From Paenibacillus_E allorhizoplanae (GTDB lineage: Bacteria; Bacillota; Bacilli; Paenibacillales; NBRC-103111), in contig NZ_CAKMMW010000002.1 in assembly GCF_927798215.1 (NCBI RefSeq), forward strand, positions 1 to 64,000: DNA of 64,000 nt, written 5' to 3'. This document shows, piece after piece, positions 52,692 to 61,208 of this stretch. The notes beneath the pieces were generated by a model that saw only the letters and a program-made list of their open reading frames with translations, had not been told where the DNA came from and searched no databases. The translations under genes were made by a program, and so were the position numbers. The stretch's first letter is position 1. Every line of letters starts with the position of its first letter.

Positions 52692-52886
52692 TTACCTAAG
52701 CCTGCATGTATTACGACCCAATAATTTATTGATACCACATTTCTGTGCCAAACCTGTTATTAAAAATGGCAAGGCAAACAGTCCGACTAATTTCCAATAC
52801 CCTGGAAGCAGGAAGAACAAAGATAATAATGCGATTCCTAAAATAATGCGGATGGCGCGGTCTGTACCTCCAACGTTTTTCATCAT
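52692..52886 (-). CDS. DUF2892 (YgaP-like) small membrane protein
   Basis: 64 residues: NVGGTDRAIRIILGIALLSL, a second helix LVGLFALPFLITGL, and the typical CGINKLLGRNTC end with two Cys. DUF2892 proteins accompany rhodaneses and Crp/Fnr regulators in sulphur or redox genes. A motif shared with the neighbouring Crp/Fnr gene lies upstream (52967-52981). GGAGAG lies six bases before the first ATG. Confidence 0.87.
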   Translation of the reverse strand: MMKNVGGTDRAIRIILGIALLSLFFLLPGYWKLVGLFALPFLITGLAQKCGINKLLGRNTCRLR

Positions 52887-52966
52887 ATATCTCTCCTTTT
52901 TTTGATCTAAGCTGTTGTTATTTCTTTCTTACAAGTACGATGATATCAGGGTTACTGAAATCGAAC

Positions 52967-52981
52967 CGTAACTTTGTCACA
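52967..52981 (-). promoter_or_regulatory. Crp/Fnr-like site upstream of the DUF2892 gene
   Basis: Minus strand TGTGACAAAGTTACG matches 13 of 15 bases of a TGTGA-N5-TCACA dyad, the same form as the site at 53779-53795 including the AAAG centre. Confidence 0.6.
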
Positions 52982-52995
52982 TAGTAAACATTCAA

Positions 52996-53020
52996 TGAAA
53001 AAACCACCCAATGGGTGGTT
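52996..53020 (-). terminator. Terminator of the Crp/Fnr gene
   Basis: AACCACCC (53002-53009) pairs with GGGTGGTT (53013-53020) around a three-base loop, with a run of T on the minus strand. Confidence 0.88.
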
Positions 53021-53038
53021 TGGTTTATCAATAAAATT

Positions 53039-53716
53039 TCAATTGAATTCAATATATCGTTGAAGAGCCCCTCGATTTGTAATCGTAATCTTTCCGCGCT
53101 TAAGTTTAATAATTTCTTCCTTCTCAAGCCCTTTCAACGTTCTGCTGATCACTTCTCTAGCTGTGCCGAGCTCAACTGATAAGCTGTCATGGGTGATATA
53201 TAAAGTATCGGTGTTCCCGTTTTTTTCTGTCATGTGAATCAAGAATTCTGAAATTCGTCCCCGAATGGATTTAAAGTTGACGCTGTCCAACAAATTGGAC
53301 ATAACAACAATCCGTTGGGCGAATGATTTAAAGATGAATTGTCGGAAATTCCGATAGCGATCTACCCATTCGCGAAATATCACCGAAGGAATGATGAGCA
53401 CCGAACCAGCTGTTTCCACGCAGGCGGTAGCTTCATATTCACTCTCACCTAAAATACTTGAGGTCATCAATGGACAACATTCACCGCTCTGAATCCTGTA
53501 CATCGTGATTTCCCGACCGCTCGTGCTTATTTTATACATTCTGACTGTACCATCCAAAATCAACACGACGTGCTCCAGAAAATGTCCTTCTTCAATGATA
53601 TAATTAGGTACCATTTCAATGACCTTTATGCCATCCTGATTCCAATCCTGTTCGGAGATGTCTGTCAAACTAGGAAATATTGTAATGATTCGTGCTAGAT
53701 GTTCAGCGAGAATCAA
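53039..53716 (-). CDS. Crp/Fnr family transcriptional regulator
   Basis: 225 residues. An N-terminal cyclic-nucleotide-binding-like beta-barrel (LEHVVLILDGTVRMYKIS, EITMYRIQSGECCPL) is followed by the long dimer helix and a winged HTH (LYITHDSLSVELGTAREVISRTLKGLEKE). Fnr-type iron-sulphur Cys clusters are missing, but an ECC pair at about 79-81 could be redox active. TTG start with AAGGAG nine bases upstream. A perfect TGTGA-N5-TCACA dyad lies 63 bases upstream, and a similar site precedes the DUF2892 gene, so autoregulation and control of DUF2892 are likely. Confidence 0.9.
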   Translation of the reverse strand: MILAEHLARIITIFPSLTDISEQDWNQDGIKVIEMVPNYIIEEGHFLEHVVLILDGTVRMYKISTSGREITMYRIQSGECCPLMTSSILGESEYEATACVETAGSVLIIPSVIFREWVDRYRNFRQFIFKSFAQRIVVMSNLLDSVNFKSIRGRISEFLIHMTEKNGNTDTLYITHDSLSVELGTAREVISRTLKGLEKEEIIKLKRGKITITNRGALQRYIEFN

Positions 53717-53778
53717 CGGATTCAGCTCCTTAGAAAATGCTTTTTCCGTAACATCTTAGCACAAAAGCTAATGGAAAT

Positions 53779-53795
53779 CTGTGATAAAGTCACAG
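53779..53795. promoter_or_regulatory. Perfect dyad upstream of the Crp/Fnr gene
   Basis: CTGTGATAAAGTCACAG is a 6-5-6 perfect palindrome of Crp type but with a five-base rather than six-base centre. Confidence 0.7.
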
Positions 53796-53832
53796 ACGCA
53801 TTCCGAGTTGTCTTTGTTATCAATTGCAGCAG

Positions 53833-54924
53833 TCACGCCTCTTGCACATGTTTTCCTCTAATAAAACTAACAAGAAGAAGAACTAATGGAATACCGACGA
53901 TGAAAATCGGGAAAATATACGCAGTCCAGACTAGGTTGGCATAATCCAATATCCCAAAAATGTTTGCAGGTATTAAGGAAATAGCGAAAATGACGGGTGC
54001 AGTTATTGCGATCATTCCCCGCCATTTCTTGACCCCAAATAATTGTGCTGTTCCATAACTATTGATGAACAAGTACATAGATAACTTTACTAATACGCAA
54101 AAAATCCAGATGAACACGATCCAGACATCCATATTTTGTACAAAATCTAAATAATTAATAAATCGTACCATAGCAAAATAGGGAAAGTACATGCTAGATC
54201 CGATATGTATGCCGAATGTTGAAATAACCATCATCGTCGCAATAATGGCTAGCAAGGATGGAATGCATATTGACAATAGAATCGGTTTAAGCAGCTTTTC
54301 CGGCTTGGCGATGAATGGCGTTAACATCATGATCATCATGGATTCACCAAGAAAGGAAGCATTTACCAATGATCCCTTTACTATTGGTATGACACCTGAA
54401 TCAGCGTAAATCGGAAGAATGAGCGCTAGATGTAAATTGGGTATATTTAATGCAAAAGTAATCAAAATGCCAATAAGAATTAAAGGACCAGCCAATTCAC
54501 TGAACCGCGCAATGGCTTCAACGCTGCCAGCAATGGTTATGTAAATCATTGCCGCCATCATTAAAGCCGAGATACTCCAGACCGGTGTATCGTGAAAAAG
54601 AATTTGCTTAATAAACAATGAGAATATTCGTAAAATATCGGCAGATACAGAATACCATACCAGAATATACAACAGACCAATTAACTTTCCAACCCACTTT
54701 CCGAAAAGCTTTTGAGCAAACTCTACCAGCGTTTGGGAAGCATGTCGCTGACTCACTCGAACTAAAACAAACGTTACGACCAGACCAATCAAACCCGCTA
54801 CTGCAAGTGAGATCCAAGCGTCTTGTTTCGCGATTTCAATCGTTGGTGATATGGTTAACCAGATCGACATCGAGATTTCTAATGTTGTAAACATCCAAAA
54901 TAACTGCCATGTTGAAATTTTCAT
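53833..54924 (-). CDS. Spore germination protein GerAB/GerKB-type (APC transporter fold)
   Basis: 363 residues with about ten membrane helices, from WQLFWMFTTLEISMSIWLTI onward. The family sits in the spore inner membrane and binds the germinant (amino acid or sugar) in GerA-type receptors. It overlaps the GerAC-type gene by ATGA and is last in the A-C-B operon. The germinant is unknown. Confidence 0.9.
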   Translation of the reverse strand: MKISTWQLFWMFTTLEISMSIWLTISPTIEIAKQDAWISLAVAGLIGLVVTFVLVRVSQRHASQTLVEFAQKLFGKWVGKLIGLLYILVWYSVSADILRIFSLFIKQILFHDTPVWSISALMMAAMIYITIAGSVEAIARFSELAGPLILIGILITFALNIPNLHLALILPIYADSGVIPIVKGSLVNASFLGESMMIMMLTPFIAKPEKLLKPILLSICIPSLLAIIATMMVISTFGIHIGSSMYFPYFAMVRFINYLDFVQNMDVWIVFIWIFCVLVKLSMYLFINSYGTAQLFGVKKWRGMIAITAPVIFAISLIPANIFGILDYANLVWTAYIFPIFIVGIPLVLLLVSFIRGKHVQEA

Positions 54925-56084
54925 TCTTTCCCTCCTTTCCTAATGATTCGCTTGCGGATATCTCCCGTACTCTGAATATTCAACTTGACATCAACGGTTA
55001 CTTCAATGGTCGGGAATATGTCATCCCACCGATCTCGTATTTCTTTCCATTGATACGGATGTTCTCTATGAAATTCTTCGCCGATTCCGAAAACGTCCTG
55101 TCCAAACTGAGACTGAATATTCTTTATTGTTTCTTCTACTCTCTTTGCTTTAATTGTGTTTAATTTTTTTTCTACGTGTATGCGTTCAGCAGATTCAGAA
55201 AGATCAATATCCGTGTTATTTTCAAGCACTCTTCCTGTTCCCATTAGTTTTATATAAGCCTTTAGTTTATTACCATCATATCTAGTTCGGATGGTTTGTT
55301 TTAAATTAGATTCATATAAAGCTATGCTTCCTTCCTCTAACTCTTCCGTCACGAATTGATTTTTCAATACACCTTTCACCCAAAATAATTCTAGAGATTC
55401 TCTACCACTCACTTCTCCAACCATTTCCAAATTTTTATTGAATATGGCAACTGATCTGACATTAAATACTTTGTCTTTCTCTTGCTTATTCATTGGTGAA
55501 ATCTCAACCATTGGCATAGCAGGGCGAATACCATCCCGCCGCGCATCAATTAAGACATCTCGTAAAGCAGTGTCTCCTAATCGACAATAACGGTCTTGAT
55601 CAACAGCCACAATCGCTGAAAATTGATTGAACGGAGAGTTAATATTCAATACTTCCTTTCCTTCAGCGTTATTCACAACAAAAATATCTGTCCGCAGACG
55701 CGTATCCGTATTTCTTGTGAATTGATCCATGATATCGATTAGCCCTTGGCGCGCTAGCTTTTCTCCGATAAATATGGATCTACGATGCCCTAGGAAAACT
55801 TTACGGGGTAGCTTGTCTTGAATTTGTTGCGTCAAATCTACCATTGATAATCCCGTAACCGTTAATACAATGTTTGCTCTTTCACTCTTTCCCCCACCGC
55901 CTCGGATACTCCTGAAATCAGCGGGAACCGCGATTTGGGCGCTTTTTTGAAGTTTACCGTTTTCCGCTATATCTAAGGCTGTTCCAATCCAGAATGCATA
56001 ATCGTTAATTTCATTTCTGTCCCAGCATCCAGAGAGGATCAGTACCAGTATCAAACAAATGATGGAATTCCGTTTTTTTTTCAT
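54921..56084 (-). CDS. Spore germination lipoprotein GerAC/GerKC-type
   Basis: 387 residues. The lipobox is LILSGCWDRNEIN, with the family-typical CWDR after the lipidated Cys. The body has FWIGTALDIAENGKLQ and FNVRSVAIFNKNLEMVGEVS, and a long C-terminal GerAC domain. It is the surface lipoprotein subunit of the receptor. ATGA overlaps occur at both ends of the gene. Confidence 0.93.
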   Translation of the reverse strand: MKKKRNSIICLILVLILSGCWDRNEINDYAFWIGTALDIAENGKLQKSAQIAVPADFRSIRGGGGKSERANIVLTVTGLSMVDLTQQIQDKLPRKVFLGHRRSIFIGEKLARQGLIDIMDQFTRNTDTRLRTDIFVVNNAEGKEVLNINSPFNQFSAIVAVDQDRYCRLGDTALRDVLIDARRDGIRPAMPMVEISPMNKQEKDKVFNVRSVAIFNKNLEMVGEVSGRESLELFWVKGVLKNQFVTEELEEGSIALYESNLKQTIRTRYDGNKLKAYIKLMGTGRVLENNTDIDLSESAERIHVEKKLNTIKAKRVEETIKNIQSQFGQDVFGIGEEFHREHPYQWKEIRDRWDDIFPTIEVTVDVKLNIQSTGDIRKRIIRKGGKE

Positions 56085-57475
56085 TGTTTTCGTATTGCTG
56101 ATACGTACCGTTTATTCATTCGTACAAGCGTATCCTTCCAGAAATTTGGCCCGATTGGCGCTAACGGTGATAAATACGGTAATCCGAACGATTTGAGTGT
56201 CACAAGATGAATCATGATAAATATAATGCCAATTGCAATACCATACAGGCCGAGGACTCCGCCTAAGATTAGCAGCGGAAACCGCAGCATACGAAAAGGT
56301 AATGCAAGACTATAGCTAGGAAAAGCGAACGAGGCAATCCCAGTACCTGCCACAATCATTACGATGGGAGCAGAGATAAATCCGGCTTGGACAGCAGCTT
56401 CCCCAATAACCAGTGCACCTACGATACTTACTGCTGACCCGATGGCTTTAGGTAATCGAAGACCGGCTTCTCTTAAACCTTCGAACATAAGTTCCATCAA
56501 TAAAGTTTCAATTACCGATGGAAACGGAATTCCTTCTCTAGCCGCTGAAATGCTAAGCATCAGCGCAAGTGGAATCATCTGTGGATGGAACGTCGTTAGC
56601 GCAACATAGATGGACGGAACTAGACAAGACATAATGGCTAGTAGGAAACGTAAAAGCCTAACTGATGAAACATATAAAAAGCGTTCATAATGGTCTTCTG
56701 CTGCTTGAAAGCCTGCCCAGAATGTCATTGGTAACAGTAGTGCATTCGGGGATCCGTCGACAATAATGGCCACTCTACCTGATAATAAGCTGGCGGATAC
56801 ACTATCTGGACGTTCTGAATTTTGAATTTGCGGAAAGAGAGAAAATGACTTATCCTCAATAAATTCCTCAATATAACCTGAATCCAGTAGTTGATCTGTT
56901 TTGAAAGATTGAAGTCTTGCCCTAACTTCTTCAAGCAACTCTGGCTTGACTATATCTTCAATGTACGCTACGACAAAAGATGTATTGGTCATCTCTCCTG
57001 CTTGATGATATTCAAATTTAAGTTTCGAATTGCTTATTTTTCTTCGAATCATACTTAAATTCGTCTTCAAATCTTCGGTGAATCCTTCACGCGGGCCGCG
57101 AATAGATGCCTCATTTGAAGGTTCATTGATCGCACGTTGTTTAAATGCAGTAATATCTGCCAAGTAGGCAAATGGCTCACCGTCTAAAAAGATGGCCGTA
57201 CATCCTTTGAGGACTTTTGCTACGATTTCCGAGAAGTTTATAGCGATTTCATACTGTGTCAGTCGACCAACATCTCGACTTATCATACATGCTGTAATAA
57301 TCTGTTCTAATTTGCTAGAATCCGTTAATGCTTCAATATAAACAAGTAAAATGTTGGCGTGATCAGATAAGTTTAGCGGTCTAAATACAACATCTGCGCA
57401 GTTATGGAAAACGTCTTGCATCGCATTATGATTGATTTGAAGGCACTCGCTCACACTAACAGGAATACTTGGCAT
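56081..57475 (-). CDS. Spore germination protein GerAA/GerKA-type
   Basis: 464 residues. An N-terminal soluble domain (about 1-250) includes VEVRARLQSF-type sequence and GYIEEFIEDKSFSLFPQIQ. The membrane domain contains FHPQMIPLALMLSISAAREGIPFPS and the helices ending near SYSLALPFRMLRFPLLILGG. It is somewhat short at the N-terminus compared with GerAA. GGGGGAG lies eight bases before the ATG. First gene of the operon, behind a sigma-G-like promoter, consistent with forespore expression. Confidence 0.93.
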   Translation of the reverse strand: MPSIPVSVSECLQINHNAMQDVFHNCADVVFRPLNLSDHANILLVYIEALTDSSKLEQIITACMISRDVGRLTQYEIAINFSEIVAKVLKGCTAIFLDGEPFAYLADITAFKQRAINEPSNEASIRGPREGFTEDLKTNLSMIRRKISNSKLKFEYHQAGEMTNTSFVVAYIEDIVKPELLEEVRARLQSFKTDQLLDSGYIEEFIEDKSFSLFPQIQNSERPDSVSASLLSGRVAIIVDGSPNALLLPMTFWAGFQAAEDHYERFLYVSSVRLLRFLLAIMSCLVPSIYVALTTFHPQMIPLALMLSISAAREGIPFPSVIETLLMELMFEGLREAGLRLPKAIGSAVSIVGALVIGEAAVQAGFISAPIVMIVAGTGIASFAFPSYSLALPFRMLRFPLLILGGVLGLYGIAIGIIFIMIHLVTLKSFGLPYLSPLAPIGPNFWKDTLVRMNKRYVSAIRKQ

Positions 57476-57510
57476 CTCTTCGTCTCCCCCTTTCCATAAA
57501 TTTCATTGCA

Positions 57511-57540
57511 TATTATGTGCGATTAGGTATTGCCTTATTC
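57511..57540 (-). promoter_or_regulatory. Sigma-G-like promoter of the gerA-type operon
   Basis: Minus strand -35 GAATA (57540-57536), 18-base spacer, -10 CATAATA (57517-57511). This fits the forespore consensus GHATR...CATNHTA. Confidence 0.7.
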
Positions 57541-57683
57541 GACTAAGAACGAGTAGAAGCACTGCGCGCGACTGTGCTTCCTAGGAAGCGTATTTCTTAG
57601 TAATGAGAAATGTTTTTTCTTTGTAAAAAACAAAATAATATTTCAATAACAACAATAATATAATATTAAACAATACAAATTTA

Positions 57684-57712
57684 TTGTAAAACGATAATTC
57701 ATATGTTAAAAT
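57684..57712 (+). promoter_or_regulatory. Sigma-A promoter of the DUF2975 gene
   Basis: -35 TTGTAA (57684-57689), 17-base spacer, -10 TAAAAT (57707-57712), 33 bases before the start codon, in an AT-rich region. Confidence 0.6.
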
Positions 57713-57744
57713 CATGTTGTCATTAAATAAGTGAGGTGTATGAT

Positions 57745-58218
57745 ATGAATGTTAAACGTGGTTCAACTACTTTCTTAAAGGTAATTATTTTTCTGGCAGG
57801 AATTGCAGTGCTTGCTATGTGCATCTGGTTACCTCAAATAGCCGTTAAAGATGCAAGGGTACATCCAGATACGGCTTACTTCGTGATCCCCTTTTTAGTA
57901 TGTACATACGGATTCTGTATTGCTTTTTCTGTTGCGTTGTATCAAGCATATAAACTATTAACCTACATCGAGAAGAACAATGCTTTCTCTGAACTATCCT
58001 TTAAATCTTTGAAGATTATAAAGAAATGTGCTTTTACAGTTATTATTCTCATTTTGATAGCAATAGTAAGCTTAAGGGTGCTAGCTATAGTTACAGTAAG
58101 TGATGATGCAGCGGGTCCTACCTCATTATGTTTAATGGGTATTTTAGCAACAAGTATCTTCGCAGCCATTGTGGACACACTTCAAAAACCTTTAAAAAAT
58201 GCCCTTGATATTAAGTGA
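57745..58218 (+). CDS. DUF2975 four-helix membrane protein
   Basis: About 157 residues with four membrane helices (FLKVIIFLAGIAVLAMCIWL, YFVIPFLVCTYGFCIAFSVAL, AFTVIILILIAIVSLRVLA, LCLMGILATSIFAAIV). DUF2975 proteins are usually followed by a small Xre-type regulator; here a terminator follows directly and the regulator is missing. GAGGTG supports ATG 57745. Function unknown. Confidence 0.85.
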   Translation: MNVKRGSTTFLKVIIFLAGIAVLAMCIWLPQIAVKDARVHPDTAYFVIPFLVCTYGFCIAFSVALYQAYKLLTYIEKNNAFSELSFKSLKIIKKCAFTVIILILIAIVSLRVLAIVTVSDDAAGPTSLCLMGILATSIFAAIVDTLQKPLKNALDIK

Positions 58219-58264
58219 AAAAATGAATGATTAACGGATTGTAAGACTTTAACATAGCCAAAGA

Positions 58265-58289
58265 AAAAAGCAGCCGTCGGCTGCTTTTT
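58265..58289. terminator. Bidirectional terminator between DUF2975 and ankyrin genes
   Basis: AAAAAGCAGCC (58265-58275) pairs perfectly with GGCTGCTTTTT (58279-58289), three-base loop, T runs on both strands. Confidence 0.93.
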
Positions 58290-58367
58290 ATATAGCAATG
58301 AAATTTGAAGTCGATATACAATATTGACATATTCAGCGTTGAAAATTAACTTATCTATCTTCAATCC

Positions 58368-59606
58368 TTATTCTAAAAGCTTTACGATTTCATCCCTTAT
58401 TTTTTCGTCTACAATATTCTTAGCTTTTTCAAGTGGTGTAACGCCATTCTTGTCTTTCGCCTGTGGATTCGCTCCATTATTCAACAACAATCGGATTACC
58501 TCACTGTTTCCTTCCATGGAATATTGATTGAATTCTACCGCATAAGAGAGCACTGTATTGCCCTTATCGTCGGTTGCATTGACATCAGCATGGGCATTAA
58601 TCAACATTTCGACCATCGTGTACACACCTTGAATAGAGTCATGGCCATAGGAATTAACCGCCCTCATGAGAGGAGTCAGCCCTGACCAATTACTTTTTGC
58701 TATCTGATTGGGATCTGCACCGTGCTCGAGCAGCAACTGAACAATTTGGCGAGATTGTGGCATACTCATACTTACAGCGGCTAACAGCGGCGTTTCGCCA
58801 TTTGAGTTCGTAGCGTTCACATCGGCTTTATACGCTATAAGATTCTTTACAATTTGGACGCTCTCATCGTTCAATCCAGAATTGGCAAAAGGGTGAAGCG
58901 CCGAAAGCAGTGCTCCTCCGCCCAAATTCGGATCAGCTCCCATCGCTAGCATCTTGTTCACCAAACCAAGTTGTTTTTTACTCGATACCTGCATTAGCGG
59001 GGTCATTCCATTTGCAAGTACGTTCACCTTAGGTCCAGCATCCAGAAAACTTCCCACTAGATCAATGGATCGTTCTGCAGCATAATGCAACGGGGTGTAA
59101 CCATTGGACTCATCGACGATATTAAGATTAACTTGCTTTTGAATCAATAGTTCAACCAAATTAATAACCTGCGGTTTGCCTTGATACATATGAGCCATTT
59201 TAAAAATCTGTATAAAGACGGAGTTGAGTTCAGTTGGAGCTATAGCATCGATTTGACTATTAGTTTCGTCCATTTCCCCATTTTCTGTCGATTTCAATAA
59301 TTGGAGGGCAGTCATCTCTATACGCGATTGTAACTGCTCCGTTGGTGTGCCGTACTTTATGGATATTTGCTTGTCAGCCTCATTGAACTCTATTTGAGCT
59401 CTCATACTTTCAGCTACGAAACGGATAGGCACATAGGCATGTCCATTATAGTTCAAAACAGTATACTCACTATCCAATTGTTTAGTAACCCCATTAAAAA
59501 GAAACTCCACCTGGTACTTCACTGCTTGAATAGCATCTGAAGCATATACAGCAGTAGAAAAAGTAATACCGGCACCCAAAACCATTCCAAGCACTATTTT
59601 TTTCAA
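58368..59606 (-). CDS. Secreted ankyrin-repeat protein with stalk domain
   Basis: 412 residues. Signal peptide KKIVLGMVLGAGITFSTAVYA, then a copper-amine-oxidase N-terminal-like domain (LNYNGHAYVPIRFVAESM, about 35-90), a helical linker, and six or seven ankyrin repeats from about 165 to the end (for example NGYTPLHYAAERSIDLVGS, GETPLLAAVSMSMPQSRQIV). Ankyrin repeats mediate protein contacts; an exported ankyrin protein in a Gram-positive is unusual. TTG start with GGGAG nine bases upstream. Confidence 0.9.
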   Translation of the reverse strand: MKKIVLGMVLGAGITFSTAVYASDAIQAVKYQVEFLFNGVTKQLDSEYTVLNYNGHAYVPIRFVAESMRAQIEFNEADKQISIKYGTPTEQLQSRIEMTALQLLKSTENGEMDETNSQIDAIAPTELNSVFIQIFKMAHMYQGKPQVINLVELLIQKQVNLNIVDESNGYTPLHYAAERSIDLVGSFLDAGPKVNVLANGMTPLMQVSSKKQLGLVNKMLAMGADPNLGGGALLSALHPFANSGLNDESVQIVKNLIAYKADVNATNSNGETPLLAAVSMSMPQSRQIVQLLLEHGADPNQIAKSNWSGLTPLMRAVNSYGHDSIQGVYTMVEMLINAHADVNATDDKGNTVLSYAVEFNQYSMEGNSEVIRLLLNNGANPQAKDKNGVTPLEKAKNIVDEKIRDEIVKLLE

Positions 59607-59746
59607 TGAATATTTCTCCCTTTTTCATAAAGTAACATCCGACTTGGATACTAAGCGGTTTCCAATCACCACAAGCACCCTCTTACACGATTCCACTCCT
59701 ATAAAGTTCTTCAAATAATTCCCAGATCCTTTCTTTACTTTATTAG

Positions 59747-59780
59747 CAAAAAGAGACCCACAGCAAGGAGCCGAGGGTCT
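59747..59780 (-). terminator. Terminator of the right-edge minus-strand operon
   Basis: AGACCC (59754-59759) pairs with GGGTCT (59775-59780) with further inner pairing. The minus-strand T run is the complement of 59747-59752. Confidence 0.8.
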
Positions 59781-59786
59781 AAAGAC

Positions 59787-59867
59787 TTATTTCAAGAAAT
59801 TGAAAACAACGATAGTCATGAACGAGAACATAATGTCCATAACAGTCGTTGTTTTGATTTTTGACAC
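59787..59867 (-). CDS. Possible 26-residue hydrophobic peptide
   Basis: A GTG eight bases after the ceramidase-like stop opens a 26-codon frame whose end, TTTVMDIMFSFMTIVVFNFL then K, is hydrophobic enough for one membrane helix. It is enclosed by a long inverted repeat (ACAACGA/TCGTTGT) and directly precedes the operon terminator. No good ribosome binding site is seen. It could be a small membrane or toxin-like peptide, or simply 3' untranslated sequence. Confidence 0.25.
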   Translation of the reverse strand: MSKIKTTTVMDIMFSFMTIVVFNFLK

Positions 59868-59874
59868 CTATTTT

Positions 59875-61167
59875 TTAGCTTATAAAGTTTAATAATACTT
59901 CTTTCACCGTAGACTCAACAGTGCTAGCAAAGCTCGAAGGCATCGCAAAGTACAAGGTGGATTCATGTGTCTCATAACCACCTTCTATTAACTGTTGCGC
60001 GGTTGGGATGTAACCAAACATACCATTTGTGTAACCGATCGGCAGCACGTTTCCTTTCGATATCTGCTTGATATACAGCCCGTAATCGACAACTACTTCG
60101 GCATTCATGCCGAGAAGCGAGAGTTCTTCTCCAAGCTTCAGTTCTGTCAGCTCTAGAGGAATACTAGGCGACAGACATTCCAATCGCGCTAGCATGAGAC
60201 TACTCCACTCACCAAGAACACCTGACGACTGAGCTGTTATCTCCAGCTGACTACGCTCTGGCAGTGATTTTAGCGGTAGCTCAACCCGTGTCGTACGCCA
60301 TTGCAGATCGCAAGGTGTTAACTGCTGCATCGGTTTATTTAACGTTTCTATTACGCACTTTGCAAAATCTTTACCGACTTGCATAACCACATCATTATTT
60401 CCCCGAATAACCTGCTCTCCATCACCTGGATTTATGTCACCGCAAGTGCCCTGCAGGAAGGCAGCCACTGTACCTTCTCCTACGAATTGCTCTACAGCTT
60501 CCATAGCGACGCCAATATATTCAGATGAAACGAAATTATCTCGCGTTATGACAGGGTGGCAAGCATAATGAACAAACAGTCCCTTTGTAGTCCCATCTTC
60601 TTTGTGAAAACGAATGACATTCAGTTCATGATCTACTGGCCCAGTTTCCGGAGGCGATTTCACAACGCCGCGTCGATTTATCCCTAGCGGAGAATATCCG
60701 CTGCCTTTCTCAATTTGAACAGGATCCGCTTGCAACAACGCTGCTTCAATGCCATCGATAACAAGACTTTCCAACGAAGCTATATAATTCTCATCTATGA
60801 CACCTAAGTAAGAGGTGAACAAGCTGCTCGTTTGCGGACCAGAATGCGTGTGAGTACCGTGTAAAAGAATGGCTTTTTCTGCAATACCAAAGCGTTCATG
60901 AATACGCCGCTTAAGCGTTGGTACGCGATCACTCCCCCACCAAAGTAAATCTGCTGAGATGAGCACGGCATCGCACTTATCGTATTCTCCATCCTTATCA
61001 CCCGTCACAAACACAAATATGCGGGCAAACAAGCGATGCGACACACCTTCGAATCCGTCAAGTTCACTGCGAACTGCAAATCCAGCAAGCGGTACTGAAA
61101 ACTCAGGTGTAATATCGACCTTACTAACGCCAAGTCGAATAGTCGAGATCTTCCCTTCTAACTCCAT
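59875..61167 (-). CDS. Neutral/alkaline ceramidase-like hydrolase
   Basis: 430 residues. The N-terminal IRLGVSKVDITPEFSVPLAGF and LLHGTHTHSGPQTS (zinc His ligands) are hallmarks of the neutral ceramidase N-terminal domain. HYACHPVITRDN (third His) and LQGTCGDINPG follow. The C-terminal Ig-like domain of true ceramidases is missing and there is no signal peptide, so the substrate is probably not ceramide; relatives of this size are common in carbohydrate loci. ATG 61167 is preferred because AGGGGA lies eight bases upstream. Co-transcribed with the DegT gene. Confidence 0.85.
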   Translation of the reverse strand: MELEGKISTIRLGVSKVDITPEFSVPLAGFAVRSELDGFEGVSHRLFARIFVFVTGDKDGEYDKCDAVLISADLLWWGSDRVPTLKRRIHERFGIAEKAILLHGTHTHSGPQTSSLFTSYLGVIDENYIASLESLVIDGIEAALLQADPVQIEKGSGYSPLGINRRGVVKSPPETGPVDHELNVIRFHKEDGTTKGLFVHYACHPVITRDNFVSSEYIGVAMEAVEQFVGEGTVAAFLQGTCGDINPGDGEQVIRGNNDVVMQVGKDFAKCVIETLNKPMQQLTPCDLQWRTTRVELPLKSLPERSQLEITAQSSGVLGEWSSLMLARLECLSPSIPLELTELKLGEELSLLGMNAEVVVDYGLYIKQISKGNVLPIGYTNGMFGYIPTAQQLIEGGYETHESTLYFAMPSSFASTVESTVKEVLLNFIS

Positions 61168-61208
61168 ATGCACCATTCCCCTAATCACATGATTAGTGAA
61201 CCCAATGA

